Below are positions 8,728 through 16,951 of a DNA stretch of 64,000 bases, piece by piece. Position numbers and translations under genes: made by a program. Source of the stretch: Streptomyces sp. TBY4. GTDB lineage: Bacteria; Actinomycetota; Actinomycetes; Streptomycetales; Streptomycetaceae. The stretch is from NCBI RefSeq assembly GCF_024213195.1, contig NZ_JANAVF010000011.1, forward strand, positions 62,001 to 126,000. Reading direction: 5' to 3'. A model generated the notes under the pieces. The model saw nothing but the letters and a program-made list of their open reading frames with translations. It did not search any database and was not told the DNA's origin. Each line of letters starts with the position of its first letter. Within the stretch, counting starts at the first letter, position 1.

Positions 8728-9732
8728 GTGAACCACTCCGCCACCACCACCGCCGAAACCCTGCGCAGCGCCCTCGCCGGGCTGCTCGAAGGCCTCCCGC
8801 AGAAGCAGGCCACGGCCGCCGTGGAGCGGCTGATCGCCAACTACCGCGGCACGATCCCGACCAACACCCCCGTCCTGCGCAACCGCTCCGACGTGGCCGC
8901 GTACGCGGCGTACCGGATGCCCGCCACCTTCGAGGCCGTACGGTCCGCCCTGGACGGGCTCGCCGAGGCGGCCCCGGACTGGTCCCCGGCCTCGCACGTG
9001 GACGTGGGCGGCGGCACCGGCGCCGCGGCCTGGGCGGCGGACGCCACCTGGGGCGGGCCGCGCGAGACGGTGGTACTGGACTGGGCGGACCCGGCCCTGG
9101 TCCTCGGCAAGGAGCTGGCCGCGGCCTCCTCCTCCCCCGCGCTGCGGGCCGCCGAGTGGCGGCAGAGCGTCATCGGGGCGGGGCTGACGCTCCCGGAGGC
9201 GGACCTGGTGACGGTCTCGTACGTCCTGGGCGAACTGACCCCCGACGCCCGCCGCGCGGTGGTCGCCGAGGCGGCGCGGGCCGGTCAGGCCGTGGTGCTG
9301 ATCGAGCCGGGCACGCCGGAGGGGTACCTGCGCATCCGCGAGGCCCGCGACCAGCTCATCGAGGCCGGGCTGCGGGTCGCGGCCCCGTGCCCGCACGACG
9401 GGACCTGCCCCATCGAGGTCGGCAAGGACTGGTGCCACTTCTCGGCCCGGGTCAGCCGCTCCTCGCTGCACCGCCAGGTCAAGGGCGGTTCCCTGCCCTA
9501 CGAGGACGAGAAGTTCAGCTACGTGGCCGCCAGCCGCTTCCCGGTGGAGCCGGCCGCCGCCCGGATCACGCGCAGGCCGCAGATCCGCAAGGGGCTGGTC
9601 CTGCTGGAGCTGTGCGGCCCCGAGGCCGACGGGCAGACCAAGGTCAACGTGACCAAGCGCCACGGAGACCTGTACAAGGCCGCGCGGGACGCCGAGTGGG
9701 GGCAGGAGTGGCCGCCTCCGCAGGAGGGCTGA
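8728..9732 (+). CDS. Rsm22-family small ribosomal subunit assembly protein
   Basis: A 334-residue protein with a degenerate SAM-methyltransferase fold (VDVGGGTGAAAWA motif I at about residue 92). The family Cys cluster is CPHDGTCP...DWCHFSARV. This resembles mitochondrial METTL17/Rsm22, for which the Cys residues bind an Fe-S cluster and the protein helps mature the small ribosomal subunit. The role here is by family analogy. A GTG start is used; no strong ribosome-binding site is visible, so it may be weakly translated. It converges on the dimethylarginine hydrolase gene across a hairpin. Confidence 0.88.
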   Translation: MNHSATTTAETLRSALAGLLEGLPQKQATAAVERLIANYRGTIPTNTPVLRNRSDVAAYAAYRMPATFEAVRSALDGLAEAAPDWSPASHVDVGGGTGAAAWAADATWGGPRETVVLDWADPALVLGKELAAASSSPALRAAEWRQSVIGAGLTLPEADLVTVSYVLGELTPDARRAVVAEAARAGQAVVLIEPGTPEGYLRIREARDQLIEAGLRVAAPCPHDGTCPIEVGKDWCHFSARVSRSSLHRQVKGGSLPYEDEKFSYVAASRFPVEPAAARITRRPQIRKGLVLLELCGPEADGQTKVNVTKRHGDLYKAARDAEWGQEWPPPQEG

Positions 9733-9740
9733 GCCCGGTA

Positions 9741-9773
9741 CGGGCCCGGTCCCCGCGCGGGGGCCCGGGCCCG
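9741..9773. terminator. Bidirectional terminator-like hairpin
   Basis: Nine-base arms CGGGCCCGG (9741-9749) and CCGGGCCCG (9765-9773) enclose a second self-complementary CCCCGCGCGGGG. It lies between convergent genes and can serve both. Confidence 0.65.
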
Positions 9774-9780
9774 CCGTCGG

Positions 9781-10590
9781 CTAGGGGCGCAGCTCCTGCG
9801 TGCAGCACTTCACGCTGCCGCCGCCCTTGAGCAGCTCCCCCAGGTCCATCGGGACCGGCTCGAACCCCCGCTCCCGCAGGGGCGCGAAGAGCCCGGTCGC
9901 CTCCTGCGGCAGCAGCACGTGCCGGCCGTCCGAGACCGCGTTGAGCCCGAGGGCCGCCGCGTCCTCGGCCGTCGCGATCAGCGCGTCGGGGAAGAGCCGG
10001 CGCAGGACCGCCCGGCTGCCCTCGGAGAAGGCCTCCGGGTAGTACATGACCTCGTCGCCGTCGAGCACGGACAGGGCCGTGTCCAGGTGGTAGTAGCGCG
10101 GGTCGACCAGGTCGAGACCGATGACCGGCCGGCCGAAGAACTCCTGGGCCTCGTCGTGCGAGAGCGGGCTGGAGCGGAAGCCCCGGCCGGCCAGGATGTA
10201 GGTGGCGGTGACGGCGAAGTCACCCTCGCCCTCGTTGACGTGGGACGGCTCGTGGACGTCCTGGAACCCGTGGGCGCGGAACCAGTCGAGGTGGATCTCC
10301 GCCTCGGCGGCCCGCTCGGGATAGGCGAACCGCGCACCCAGCACCCGCCCGTCGACGACGAGGGCGCCGTTCGCCGCGAACACCATGTCGGGCAGGGCGC
10401 GGTCGGGGACGAGGGTCTCGACGGTGTGGCCGAGAGCCAGGTAGCGGTCGCGGAGGTCCTCCCACTGGGCCAGGGCCAGGGGCAGGTCCACCGGTTTCGT
10501 GGGGTCCATCCACGGGTTGATGGAGTACGTGACCTTGAAGTGCGCGGGTGGGCACATCAGGTAGCGCCGGGGTGTGGCGTCTCTGCGCAA
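9781..10590 (-). CDS. ddaH: Dimethylargininase / amidinotransferase-fold amidohydrolase
   Basis: A 269-residue pentein-fold enzyme. The catalytic Cys lies near the C-terminus in GGSVKCCT (residues 262-263) and the active-site His is in YYHLDTALS. NEGEGDF and NPWMDPT substrate-side motifs are also present. The family hydrolyses NG,NG-dimethylarginine or arginine-like guanidines to citrulline. I start at the TTG at 10590 because it follows GAGGAG; longer forms run through the divergent promoter. The divergent TetR gene is the probable regulator. Confidence 0.85.
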   Translation of the reverse strand: MRRDATPRRYLMCPPAHFKVTYSINPWMDPTKPVDLPLALAQWEDLRDRYLALGHTVETLVPDRALPDMVFAANGALVVDGRVLGARFAYPERAAEAEIHLDWFRAHGFQDVHEPSHVNEGEGDFAVTATYILAGRGFRSSPLSHDEAQEFFGRPVIGLDLVDPRYYHLDTALSVLDGDEVMYYPEAFSEGSRAVLRRLFPDALIATAEDAAALGLNAVSDGRHVLLPQEATGLFAPLRERGFEPVPMDLGELLKGGGSVKCCTQELRP

Positions 10591-10610
10591 TGAAGGCTCC
10601 TCACGGTGAT

Positions 10611-10632
10611 GAGAAGAGAATCGTCTCTCCTC
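10611..10632. promoter_or_regulatory. Imperfect palindrome between ddaH and the TetR gene
   Basis: Arms GAGAAGAGA (10611-10619) and TCTCTCCTC (10624-10632) pair at 8 of 9 positions across a 4-bp centre. It lies just upstream of ddaH in the divergent promoter region, so it is a candidate operator for the adjacent TetR protein. Confidence 0.4.
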
Positions 10633-10714
10633 AGCGGGGACCGCGCAGTGAACTGATTGGGTGGTTTCCTGAACGGCTGAAAGACGAGCGGTTCGGGGTT
10701 GGTAAATTGCCGAA

Positions 10715-11350
10715 ATGACCTCCTCCCCCCACCCCGACCCCGCCCCCCGGTCCCCGGATGCCGCGCGCCGCAGCGACCGCTCGCGGCGGGCCATCCTGGA
10801 CGCGGCCCTCGGCCTGGTGGGGGAGGTCGGCTACAACAAGCTGACCATCGAGGCCATCGCCGCCCGTGCCGGAGTCGGCAAGCAGACCATCTACCGCTGG
10901 TGGCCCTCGAAGGCCGCGGTCCTGCTGGACGCCTCCGTCGCGCTCTCCGGGGACGCCCAGGCCGACGGGGAGTGGACGGGCTTCCCCGACACCGGGGACC
11001 TGGCCGCCGACCTGAAGTCCGTACTGCGGGCGACGGTGGACGAGTTCGCCGACGAGCGGTACTCCGCCCCCGCGCGCGCCCTGACGGCGGCCGGGGCCAC
11101 CGATCCCGAGCTCGGGGCCCGCTTCACCGAGCAGCTGCTGGAGCCCCAGCTCGCACTGTACGAGGAGCGGTTGCGGTCGGCCCGCGAGGCCGGACAGCTC
11201 CCGCCGGACACCGATCTGCGGCTGACCGTGGAGATGCTCCTCGGACCTCTGACCTACCGCTGGCTGCTGCGCACGGCCCCGCTCACGCACGCGTACGCGG
11301 ACGCGCTGGTGGACGCGGTGCTGGGCGGGGCGGGGTGGGAAAAGTCATGA
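10715..11350 (+). CDS. TetR-family transcriptional regulator
   Basis: A 211-residue TetR/AcrR protein. The N-terminal helix-turn-helix is clear (IEAIAARAGVGKQTIYRWWPSKAAVLLDA, about residues 47-75), followed by an all-helical ligand domain. It is divergent from ddaH with 124 bp between starts, the common geometry for a local repressor. No strong ribosome-binding site precedes the ATG. The ligand is unknown; an arginine derivative is a guess from the neighbour only. Confidence 0.88.
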   Translation: MTSSPHPDPAPRSPDAARRSDRSRRAILDAALGLVGEVGYNKLTIEAIAARAGVGKQTIYRWWPSKAAVLLDASVALSGDAQADGEWTGFPDTGDLAADLKSVLRATVDEFADERYSAPARALTAAGATDPELGARFTEQLLEPQLALYEERLRSAREAGQLPPDTDLRLTVEMLLGPLTYRWLLRTAPLTHAYADALVDAVLGGAGWEKS

Positions 11351-11504
11351 CCCCCCGCCCCCCATGACCCCCTGATGGCCGAGAACATATGGCCGATTTC
11401 TATGGTTATGTGGGAGTCCCGGTCGGGGGGTGCGGTCACCCGGCGGCCAGGATGGTGGGAACATGTGAGGGTCTGCCGGGGCAACGGTGTAGGTGAGGGG
11501 ATAG

Positions 11505-12254
11505 ATGGGGTCTGAGTCGGGCCGCGTCAAACGCGGCGAGCAGAGCAGGATTTCCCAGTGGCTGCGCCGCAAGCCGAAACCCGACGGCCAGGACCCCGCA
11601 CGAGAACGCGAAGCCCTGCTGCTGGCCGTGGCCGCCGCGGGCCTGCCCATCTCGCCCGCCGCGCATCCGGCCGGCTACCGCTGTTCGTGCGACCGGATCG
11701 GCTGTCCGACGCCCGCACGGCACCCCCTCTCCTTCGCCTGGCAGACGCAGTCCACGACGGACCGCGCGCAGATCGAGCGCTGGGCCCGCAACCAGCCCGC
11801 GGCCAACTTCATCACCGCGACGGGCATGGTCCACGACGTACTGGACGTCCCCCTGGAAGCCGGCCACAGCGCGCTGGAACGCCTGCTGGCCGCCGGCATC
11901 GAGGTCGGCCCGGTCGCGGAGTCCGGCGGTACGGGCGACCAGGCCCGGATGCTCTTCTTCACCGCGACCCGGGGCACCCCCGAGGACGAGGACGAGTGGT
12001 GGCCCTGCGAACTGGACTGCCACCCCGAGACGATGGACGAGCACCCGGGGCTGCGCTGGCACTGCCGGGGCAGCTACGTCCTGGTGCCGCCGGCCGCGCT
12101 GCCGGGTGACCTCTCGGTGAGCTGGCTCCGCGGCATGGAGCACCCGCTGGTCGACCCCCTCACCCTGCTGGAAACCCTCACGGACGCATGCGCCACCTAC
12201 GCGGGCGCCGCGGACCACACCCCTGCCACGGTCGCCTGGCCCCTGGGCCGCTAG
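11505..12254 (+). CDS. Bifunctional DNA primase/polymerase (prim-pol) N-terminal domain protein
   Basis: A 249-residue stand-alone prim-pol domain protein as found in many Streptomyces. The N-terminus after a basic leader has the CSCDRIGCPTPARHPL Cys motif, then a WARNQPAANFITATG helix. A degraded catalytic region follows (VHDVLDVPLEAG in place of the usual D-x-D strand). No helicase or integrase lies next to it, so a plasmid-replication role is doubtful. The ATG follows GAGGGG. The TAG stop directly abuts a tandem 36-bp repeat array. Activity should not be assumed; the acidic motif looks weak. Confidence 0.75.
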   Translation: MGSESGRVKRGEQSRISQWLRRKPKPDGQDPAREREALLLAVAAAGLPISPAAHPAGYRCSCDRIGCPTPARHPLSFAWQTQSTTDRAQIERWARNQPAANFITATGMVHDVLDVPLEAGHSALERLLAAGIEVGPVAESGGTGDQARMLFFTATRGTPEDEDEWWPCELDCHPETMDEHPGLRWHCRGSYVLVPPAALPGDLSVSWLRGMEHPLVDPLTLLETLTDACATYAGAADHTPATVAWPLGR

Positions 12255-12432
12255 CCGGCTACCGCCGGACCGGAACCGGCCCCCCTGACCGGCTGCCGCC
12301 GGGGATGGAACGGGCCCGCACCCACCGGCTGCCGCCGGGGACGGCACCGGCCCGCACTCACCGGCTGCCGCCCGGGACGGCACCGGCCCACGCTGACCGG
12401 CTGCCGTCGGCATAGAACCGGCCAGCGCTGGC
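12255..12432. repeat. Tandem array of five about 36-bp repeats
   Basis: Five units begin at 12255 (34 bp), 12289, 12325, 12361 and 12397 (36 bp each). Each opens with CCGGCTNCCG and carries an ACCGG/ACGGG block about 20 bp in. Units 2-4 are the most alike. The array starts at the base after the prim-pol stop codon. There are no spacers, so it is not a CRISPR array. Confidence 0.8.
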
Positions 12433-12787
12433 CCAGCGCCGCCGAAGGGTTGGCCCGGCTGGCAAGCCGCCGCGCCGAAGGCGAGGGACCGGCCCTGTGA
12501 CCCGGGCCCGGTGACCCGGCGCCGCCGCGAGCTTGGGCCGGCGCCCTGGGCGGCCGGTCTCCGCGGGGCGGACGCCCCGGACCTCCCGTGCCGCGCGGCA
12601 CGGGCCCCGGCTCCAAGTGGCTCGGCCCTGCGGGGCGAAGTCCCCTACCCGCCCTTCCACCGTTCCCCGGGCTCCGCCCGGACCCGGTCCGCAACGCCGC
12701 ACAGGCTGCGCCGGCCGTTCCGGGCTCCGCCCGGACCCCGGTCCGCAACGCCGCACAGGCCGTACCGGGCTCCGCCCGGACCCCGCA

Positions 12788-12809
12788 CCTCAAACGCCGG
12801 CGAGGCTGA
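12788..12809 (-). repeat. Dispersed repeat, copy A (minus orientation)
   Basis: Contains the core CCTCAAACGCCGGCG, the reverse complement of the CGCCGGCGTTTGAGG core seen at 62.2 kb. It is flanked by GGGCTCCGCCCGGACC-type blocks. Confidence 0.75.
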
Positions 12810-12861
12810 GAGGGGCCCCGGGCTCCGCCCGGACCCCTGGGGCTCCGCCCCAGACCCCGGT

Positions 12862-12886
12862 CCTCAAACGCCGGACGGCTGGATTT
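12862..12886 (-). repeat. Dispersed repeat, copy B (minus orientation)
   Basis: CCTCAAACGCCGGACGGCTG followed by GATTT; the same core as copy A with one change, preceded by a GGGGCTCCGCCCC hairpin. Confidence 0.75.
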
Positions 12887-12970
12887 CCCAGCCCCTCCGA
12901 CCTTCACGTGCAGGCCACGGCCAGCCGAATCCAGCCCCACCGACGTTCACGCGCAGGCCGAGGCCAGCCC

Positions 12971-13008
12971 AAATCCAGCCCCTCCGGCGCTTGAGGAGCG
13001 GGTCCGGG
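12971..13008 (+). repeat. Dispersed repeat, copy C (plus orientation)
   Basis: AAATCCAGCCCCTCCGGCGC followed by TTGAGGAGCGGGTCCGGG; same family as copies A and B but in the opposite orientation, close to the yaaA 3' end. Confidence 0.75.
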
Positions 13009-13078
13009 CAGTGCCCGGAACGGCTAGCGCAGCGGTGTCCGCACGGGTGGCCGGGCTCGGGCCGTGTCCAGGGTCGGG

Positions 13079-13879
13079 TCAGTGGATCTGGGTGACGACC
13101 ACGTCGAGGGACCAGGGCTTGGCCGGCTTCGTGGGGGGCTCGGCCTCCACCGTGAAGCCCAGGTCGCGGAGGGCCGTCACCAGCTCCGCCGGGTTCGCCG
13201 GGACCGCGCCTGCAGACAGGAGGTCACGGACCAGGCGGCCCTTGGTGGCCTTGTTGAAGTGGCTCACCACCGACCGCTTCTCGACTCCGTCGACCAGCTG
13301 GGAATGGAGGACCCGGACCGTCGCCGTGCGGCCCGCCACCTCCCCCTTGGGCTTCCACGCGGAGGCGTACGCCGAGGACCGCAGGTCCAGGACCAGGCCC
13401 TGCCCCGCAGCCTCCGGCATCACCGAGGCCATCGGTTCGCGCCAGAACGCGCCGAGCGCACCCAGCCCGGGCAGCTTCACGCCCATCGAGCAGCGGTAGG
13501 AGGGGATGCGGTCCGCGATCCCGACCGCTCCCCACAGGCCGGAGAAGACCAGCAGGGACTCGGTTGCCAGGGCAGCCGCCTCCGGGGTCAGGGTCGAGAG
13601 GCCCAGCGCGTCGTAGAGCACGCCCGTGTAGATCTCCCCCGCCGGGCGGGCGGCCGCCGTCGGCAGTTCCGCGTTCTTGGCGACCTCGCCGCGCAGCCCC
13701 TCGCTGAGGCCGAGCACCTCGCGGGCCTTGAGCTCGTCGCCCACGCACAGCTCGACGAGCTCCGCCAGCACCGCCGCGCGGGCCGCGGCCAGCCCCGGCA
13801 GCGAGAGCGTCTCCGGCTTCAGCGGTGCGCCGGAGCCGCCGGCGGCCTTTCCTTCGGACGGCGGCAGCAGCACGAGCAC
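13079..13879 (-). CDS. yaaA: YaaA/UPF0246-family peroxide-stress protein
   Basis: A 266-residue protein that opens with the family hallmark LVLLPPSEGKA and contains LWGAVGIADRIPSYRCSMG and a C-terminal FNKATKGRLVRDLL segment. The GTG start at 13879 follows GGAG at 7 bases and gives the canonical N-terminus. In E. coli YaaA lowers free iron and protects DNA during hydrogen peroxide stress; the same role here is by analogy. It is divergent from the RNB ribonuclease gene with about 106 bp between starts. The 3' end faces the repeat-rich gap. Confidence 0.88.
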   Translation of the reverse strand: MLVLLPPSEGKAAGGSGAPLKPETLSLPGLAAARAAVLAELVELCVGDELKAREVLGLSEGLRGEVAKNAELPTAAARPAGEIYTGVLYDALGLSTLTPEAAALATESLLVFSGLWGAVGIADRIPSYRCSMGVKLPGLGALGAFWREPMASVMPEAAGQGLVLDLRSSAYASAWKPKGEVAGRTATVRVLHSQLVDGVEKRSVVSHFNKATKGRLVRDLLSAGAVPANPAELVTALRDLGFTVEAEPPTKPAKPWSLDVVVTQIH

Positions 13880-13985
13880 GGTGGTTCTCCGATCGACAGG
13901 CACGGCACAGCGGCGGGGGTGCGGCCCCCGACCAGGGTAGACGGCTCGCCGTGCCGCCCGGGCCCACCGGCCATAGGCTCGGCTC

Positions 13986-15428
13986 ATGCCACGCCGTCAT
14001 ATGATCATGACCGGCGCAGACGGGGCTGCTCTGCGGGCCGCGCTGCGTGAACTGCGGACGAAGCTGGAGGTGCCGGAGGAGTTCCCGGCGCCCGTGCTCG
14101 CCGAGGCCGAGCGGGCAGTGCGTGATCCGCTCCTGCCGGACCTCGACGCCACCGACATCCCCTTCTTCACGATCGACCCGCCGACCTCCCGCGATCTGGA
14201 CCAGGCCATGCACCTGGCGAAGCGCGCCTCCGGCGGGTACCGGGTCCACTACGCCATCGCCGACGTCGCCGCCTACGTCACCCCCGGCGGCGCCCTCGAT
14301 GCCGAGGCCCACCGCCGGGTCACCACCCTCTACTTCCCCGACGAGCGGGTCCCCCTGCACCCGGCCGTGCTCTCGGAGGGCGCCGCCAGCCTGCTCCCCG
14401 ACCAGACCTGTCCGGCCCTGCTGTGGCAGCTCGACCTGGACGCCGAGGGCCGGGTGGAGAGCACCGGGGTCCGCCGCGCGCTCGTGCGCAGCCGGGCCAA
14501 ACTCGACTACGAGGGTGTGCAGAAGGCCATCGACGGCGGCACCGCCGAGGAGCCGCTCGCCCTGCTGAAGGAGATCGGGCGGCTGCGCGAGGCCCTGGAG
14601 GCGGAGCGCGGGGGGATCTCGCTGAACGTGCCCGAGCAGGAGATCGTCGAGCACGGGGGCTCGTACAGCCTGGCCTACCGGGCTCCGCTCCCGGCCGACG
14701 GCTGGAACGCGCAGGTCTCCCTGATGACCGGCATGGCCGCCGCCGAGCTGATGCTCGCCGCCGGGACCGGGATCCTACGCACCCTGCCGACGGCCCCCGA
14801 CGGGGCGGTGGGGCGGCTGCGCCGGGCGGCGAAGGCCCTGCGGATCGAGTGGCCGCACCACGTCCCGTACGCGGAGCTCGTGCGCGGGCTCGATCCGCAC
14901 CGGCCCGCCCACGCCGCCTTCCTCCAGGAGTGCACGGCCCTGCTGCGCGGCGCCGGCTACACGGTCTTCACCGGTGGGCGGACTCCGGACCCGGTCCTGC
15001 ACGCCGCGGTGGCGGCCCCGTACGCCCACTGCACCGCGCCGCTGCGCCGGCTCGTCGACCGGTACACCGGTGAGCTGTGCGTGGCGGCCGTGGCCGGGGC
15101 CGAGCCCCCCGGGTGGGTCCTGGAGGCGCTCGACGCCCTGCCGAAGGAGATGTCGGACGGGACCCGGCTGGCGAACTCGGCGGAGCGGGAGTCGGTGGAC
15201 CTGGTGGAGGCGGCGCTGCTGAAGGACCGCGTCGGGGAGACCTTCGAGGCGACGGTCATCGACGTCAAGGACCGGGAGCCGCTGGTCGGCACGGTCCACC
15301 TGGAGGAGCCGGCGGTGATCGGCCGCGTGGAGTCCGCGTCGGCGGAGCTCCCGCTCGGCGACCGGATCAGGGTCCGGCTGACGGAGGCGGACCCGGGGCG
15401 GGCGAAGGTGCTGTTCGCTCCGGCGTAG
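13986..15428 (+). CDS. RNB-domain (RNase II/R-type) exoribonuclease
   Basis: A 480-residue protein dominated by an RNB catalytic domain. The acidic cluster IDPPTSRDLDQAMH (about residues 60-73) supplies the Asp residues that hold magnesium. HCTAPLRRLVDRYTGEL is the conserved RNB C-terminal stretch. The cold-shock and S1 domains of full RNase R are missing or very short: it belongs to the compact actinobacterial type. It degrades RNA 3' to 5'. It overlaps nothing and follows a divergent yaaA promoter region. Confidence 0.88.
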   Translation: MPRRHMIMTGADGAALRAALRELRTKLEVPEEFPAPVLAEAERAVRDPLLPDLDATDIPFFTIDPPTSRDLDQAMHLAKRASGGYRVHYAIADVAAYVTPGGALDAEAHRRVTTLYFPDERVPLHPAVLSEGAASLLPDQTCPALLWQLDLDAEGRVESTGVRRALVRSRAKLDYEGVQKAIDGGTAEEPLALLKEIGRLREALEAERGGISLNVPEQEIVEHGGSYSLAYRAPLPADGWNAQVSLMTGMAAAELMLAAGTGILRTLPTAPDGAVGRLRRAAKALRIEWPHHVPYAELVRGLDPHRPAHAAFLQECTALLRGAGYTVFTGGRTPDPVLHAAVAAPYAHCTAPLRRLVDRYTGELCVAAVAGAEPPGWVLEALDALPKEMSDGTRLANSAERESVDLVEAALLKDRVGETFEATVIDVKDREPLVGTVHLEEPAVIGRVESASAELPLGDRIRVRLTEADPGRAKVLFAPA

Positions 15429-15552
15429 CGCGCCGGCCCTCACGGTGATGATCTCTGTCGTGCACGCATCCTGACATCGCCCCCGTGACCTGCCATCATC
15501 GGCCGACCGCGTGGCACCCCCGGCCGCGCAACAGCGCTGGGAGGGAGCGGAC

Positions 15553-16464
15553 ATGGGCTCGGTCGACGCCTTCGTCGCACACGTGCCGCCCGCGGCCGCC
15601 GGCGGCACGGGCGGCCGATCGGCGCGCCGCCGCCGGCCGGCCGCCGCCCTGCGCCCGCTCATCATCAACTACACGGGTTTCCATACCGAGTTCACCGCCC
15701 CGAGACACCGTCTGGAACTGCCCACCGGCTGCGCGACGCTGGTGTTCAGCTTCTCCGAGGGCCTGTGGGTCTCCCGTACGGAGGACCTCGCCTCGGCCCT
15801 GCTGCGGCCCGCGTCGCGGGCCATGATCAGCGGCCCGCGCACGGTGCCGGCGATCGGGGTGCACGCGGGGGTCGTGCACGGGCTGGAGGTGAACATGACC
15901 CCGCAGGGCTGCTACCGGCTGTTCGGCGTCCCGATGTGGCACTTCGAGGACGCCCACGTCGACCTGGTGGAGGTGCTCGGAGACCAGGGCCGCCACCTCA
16001 CCGAACGGCTCCGGGCGCTGCCCTCCTGGACGGAGCGCTTCGCCCTGCTCGACGCGCTGTTCTGCGCCCGCCTCGACCGCGGCCCCTCCGGCGCGCCCGA
16101 GGTCGACGGGGCCCTGGCCGGGCTCTGGGCCAACACCCGCTCGCTGGCCGGGGTGAGCGCCGCGACGGGGTGGAGCGCCCGTACCGTACGGGCGCGGTTC
16201 CGCGAGCAGGTGGGCCTGTCCCCCAAGGCCATGGCCCGGGTGTTCCGGCTGCAGCACGCGCTGCGGATGCTGGCGGCGGGCACGGCGGCCGCACAGGTGG
16301 CGGCGGTGTGCGGCTACCACGACCAGGCGCACCTGAGCCGTGAGGTGAAGTCGATGACGGGGCTGCAGCCGTCCCGGTTCGTCACTCTGCGGGGCGGGCT
16401 GGCGCCCGGTTCGGCACTGGACCGGATGCCGGGCCGGGTCAGCAGCGTGATGCTGGCCGGCTGA
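15553..16464 (+). CDS. AraC-family transcriptional regulator
   Basis: A 303-residue protein with a variable N-terminal sensing domain and two C-terminal helix-turn-helix motifs (LAGVSAATGWSARTVRARF and AQVAAVCGYHDQAHLSREVK, about residues 195-275). I prefer the ATG at 15553, which follows GGGAG, over an upstream GTG. The N-terminal part resembles DUF6597-type AraC proteins. No divergent partner gene is present, so the target is unknown. A GC hairpin follows the stop. Confidence 0.85.
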   Translation: MGSVDAFVAHVPPAAAGGTGGRSARRRRPAAALRPLIINYTGFHTEFTAPRHRLELPTGCATLVFSFSEGLWVSRTEDLASALLRPASRAMISGPRTVPAIGVHAGVVHGLEVNMTPQGCYRLFGVPMWHFEDAHVDLVEVLGDQGRHLTERLRALPSWTERFALLDALFCARLDRGPSGAPEVDGALAGLWANTRSLAGVSAATGWSARTVRARFREQVGLSPKAMARVFRLQHALRMLAAGTAAAQVAAVCGYHDQAHLSREVKSMTGLQPSRFVTLRGGLAPGSALDRMPGRVSSVMLAG

Positions 16465-16481
16465 ACCGCCCGGCAGCGCAC

Positions 16482-16511
16482 CCCGGGGCGCGCCTCGGAT
16501 CGCGCCCCGGG
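16482..16511 (+). terminator. Terminator-like hairpin after the AraC gene
   Basis: Eleven-base arms CCCGGGGCGCG (16482-16492) and CGCGCCCCGGG (16501-16511) with an 8-nt loop, 17 bp after the stop codon. No T-tract follows. Confidence 0.6.
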
Positions 16512-16794
16512 TCGCGGTCGGACCGTGCCGCCCGGCGGCGGCTCCCCCGTTGGATTTCCGCCGGACCCCGCCGACGGGCACCGACGGGCGTCGGCTCCCG
16601 TCGGCGGGCGGCTCGCCCGCCATGGGCTGAGGACCCCCGTACCCCAGCCCACGAACGGGCGCTCCGACCCCCTGGTCCTGCATCTGGGGCCCGACGCCGT
16701 GACGGCATCGCGACCCCTCCCCCTTGCCGCCTTCGCCCACCGGCTCCGCGACTCAGTCCGCTAGACGCTGTGCGTCAGGCGGTCGAGCGCCGAG

Positions 16795-16814
16795 CCGTCT
16801 AGTGCGCTAGACGG
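16795..16814. promoter_or_regulatory. CTA-N6-TAG palindrome, copy 1
   Basis: CCGTCTAGTGCGCTAGACGG is a 20-bp inverted repeat: 7-base arms CCGTCTA and TAGACGG around GTGCGC, 8 bases if the next pair is counted. It is the best of three related sites ahead of the XRE gene. Confidence 0.6.
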
Positions 16815-16905
16815 TTCGACGAAGATACGCCGCCGCACGCATGCCCTGTCAAGGTCCGGCGGGGCGCCCCGGGGGCAATATGGCGTGGGTCACAATCCAC
16901 CGGGT

Positions 16906-16923
16906 CCGCTAGCTGGGTAGACG
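16906..16923. promoter_or_regulatory. CTA-N6-TAG palindrome, copy 2
   Basis: CCGCTA-GCTGGG-TAGACG: same half-site layout with 6 bp between CTA and TAG; the outer bases match copy 1 imperfectly. Confidence 0.45.
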
Positions 16924-16951
16924 CAGTTCGTTGCACTGTGTGGCGAAAGCC

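Larger units (their letters stand above)
12433..13078. other. Non-coding, repeat-rich intergenic region
   Basis: No convincing gene is visible. The region is built of short GC-rich inverted elements (GGGCTCCGCCCGGACC-type blocks recur near 12660, 12730, 12770 and 12820). It holds three copies of a dispersed repeat that recurs near 62.2 kb, and two related AATCCAGCCCC/TTCACG blocks near 12900-12960. Several elements can fold as hairpins and may terminate the prim-pol and yaaA transcripts. Apparent ORFs in several frames are low-complexity translations of these repeats. Confidence 0.7.

Noticed and set aside
11505..12254. Prim-pol protein taken as evidence of an integrated plasmid or prophage
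   Set aside because: No integrase, rep, tra or attachment-site tRNA is nearby; such stand-alone proteins are common in Streptomyces chromosomes.
12255..12432. Tandem repeats considered as a CRISPR array
   Set aside because: Units are contiguous without spacers, drift in sequence, and no cas gene is in the window.
16525..16764. Small plus-strand ORF of 79 codons after the AraC gene
   Set aside because: No ribosome-binding site, it starts in a terminator-like hairpin and its translation is Pro/Arg-rich without a domain.
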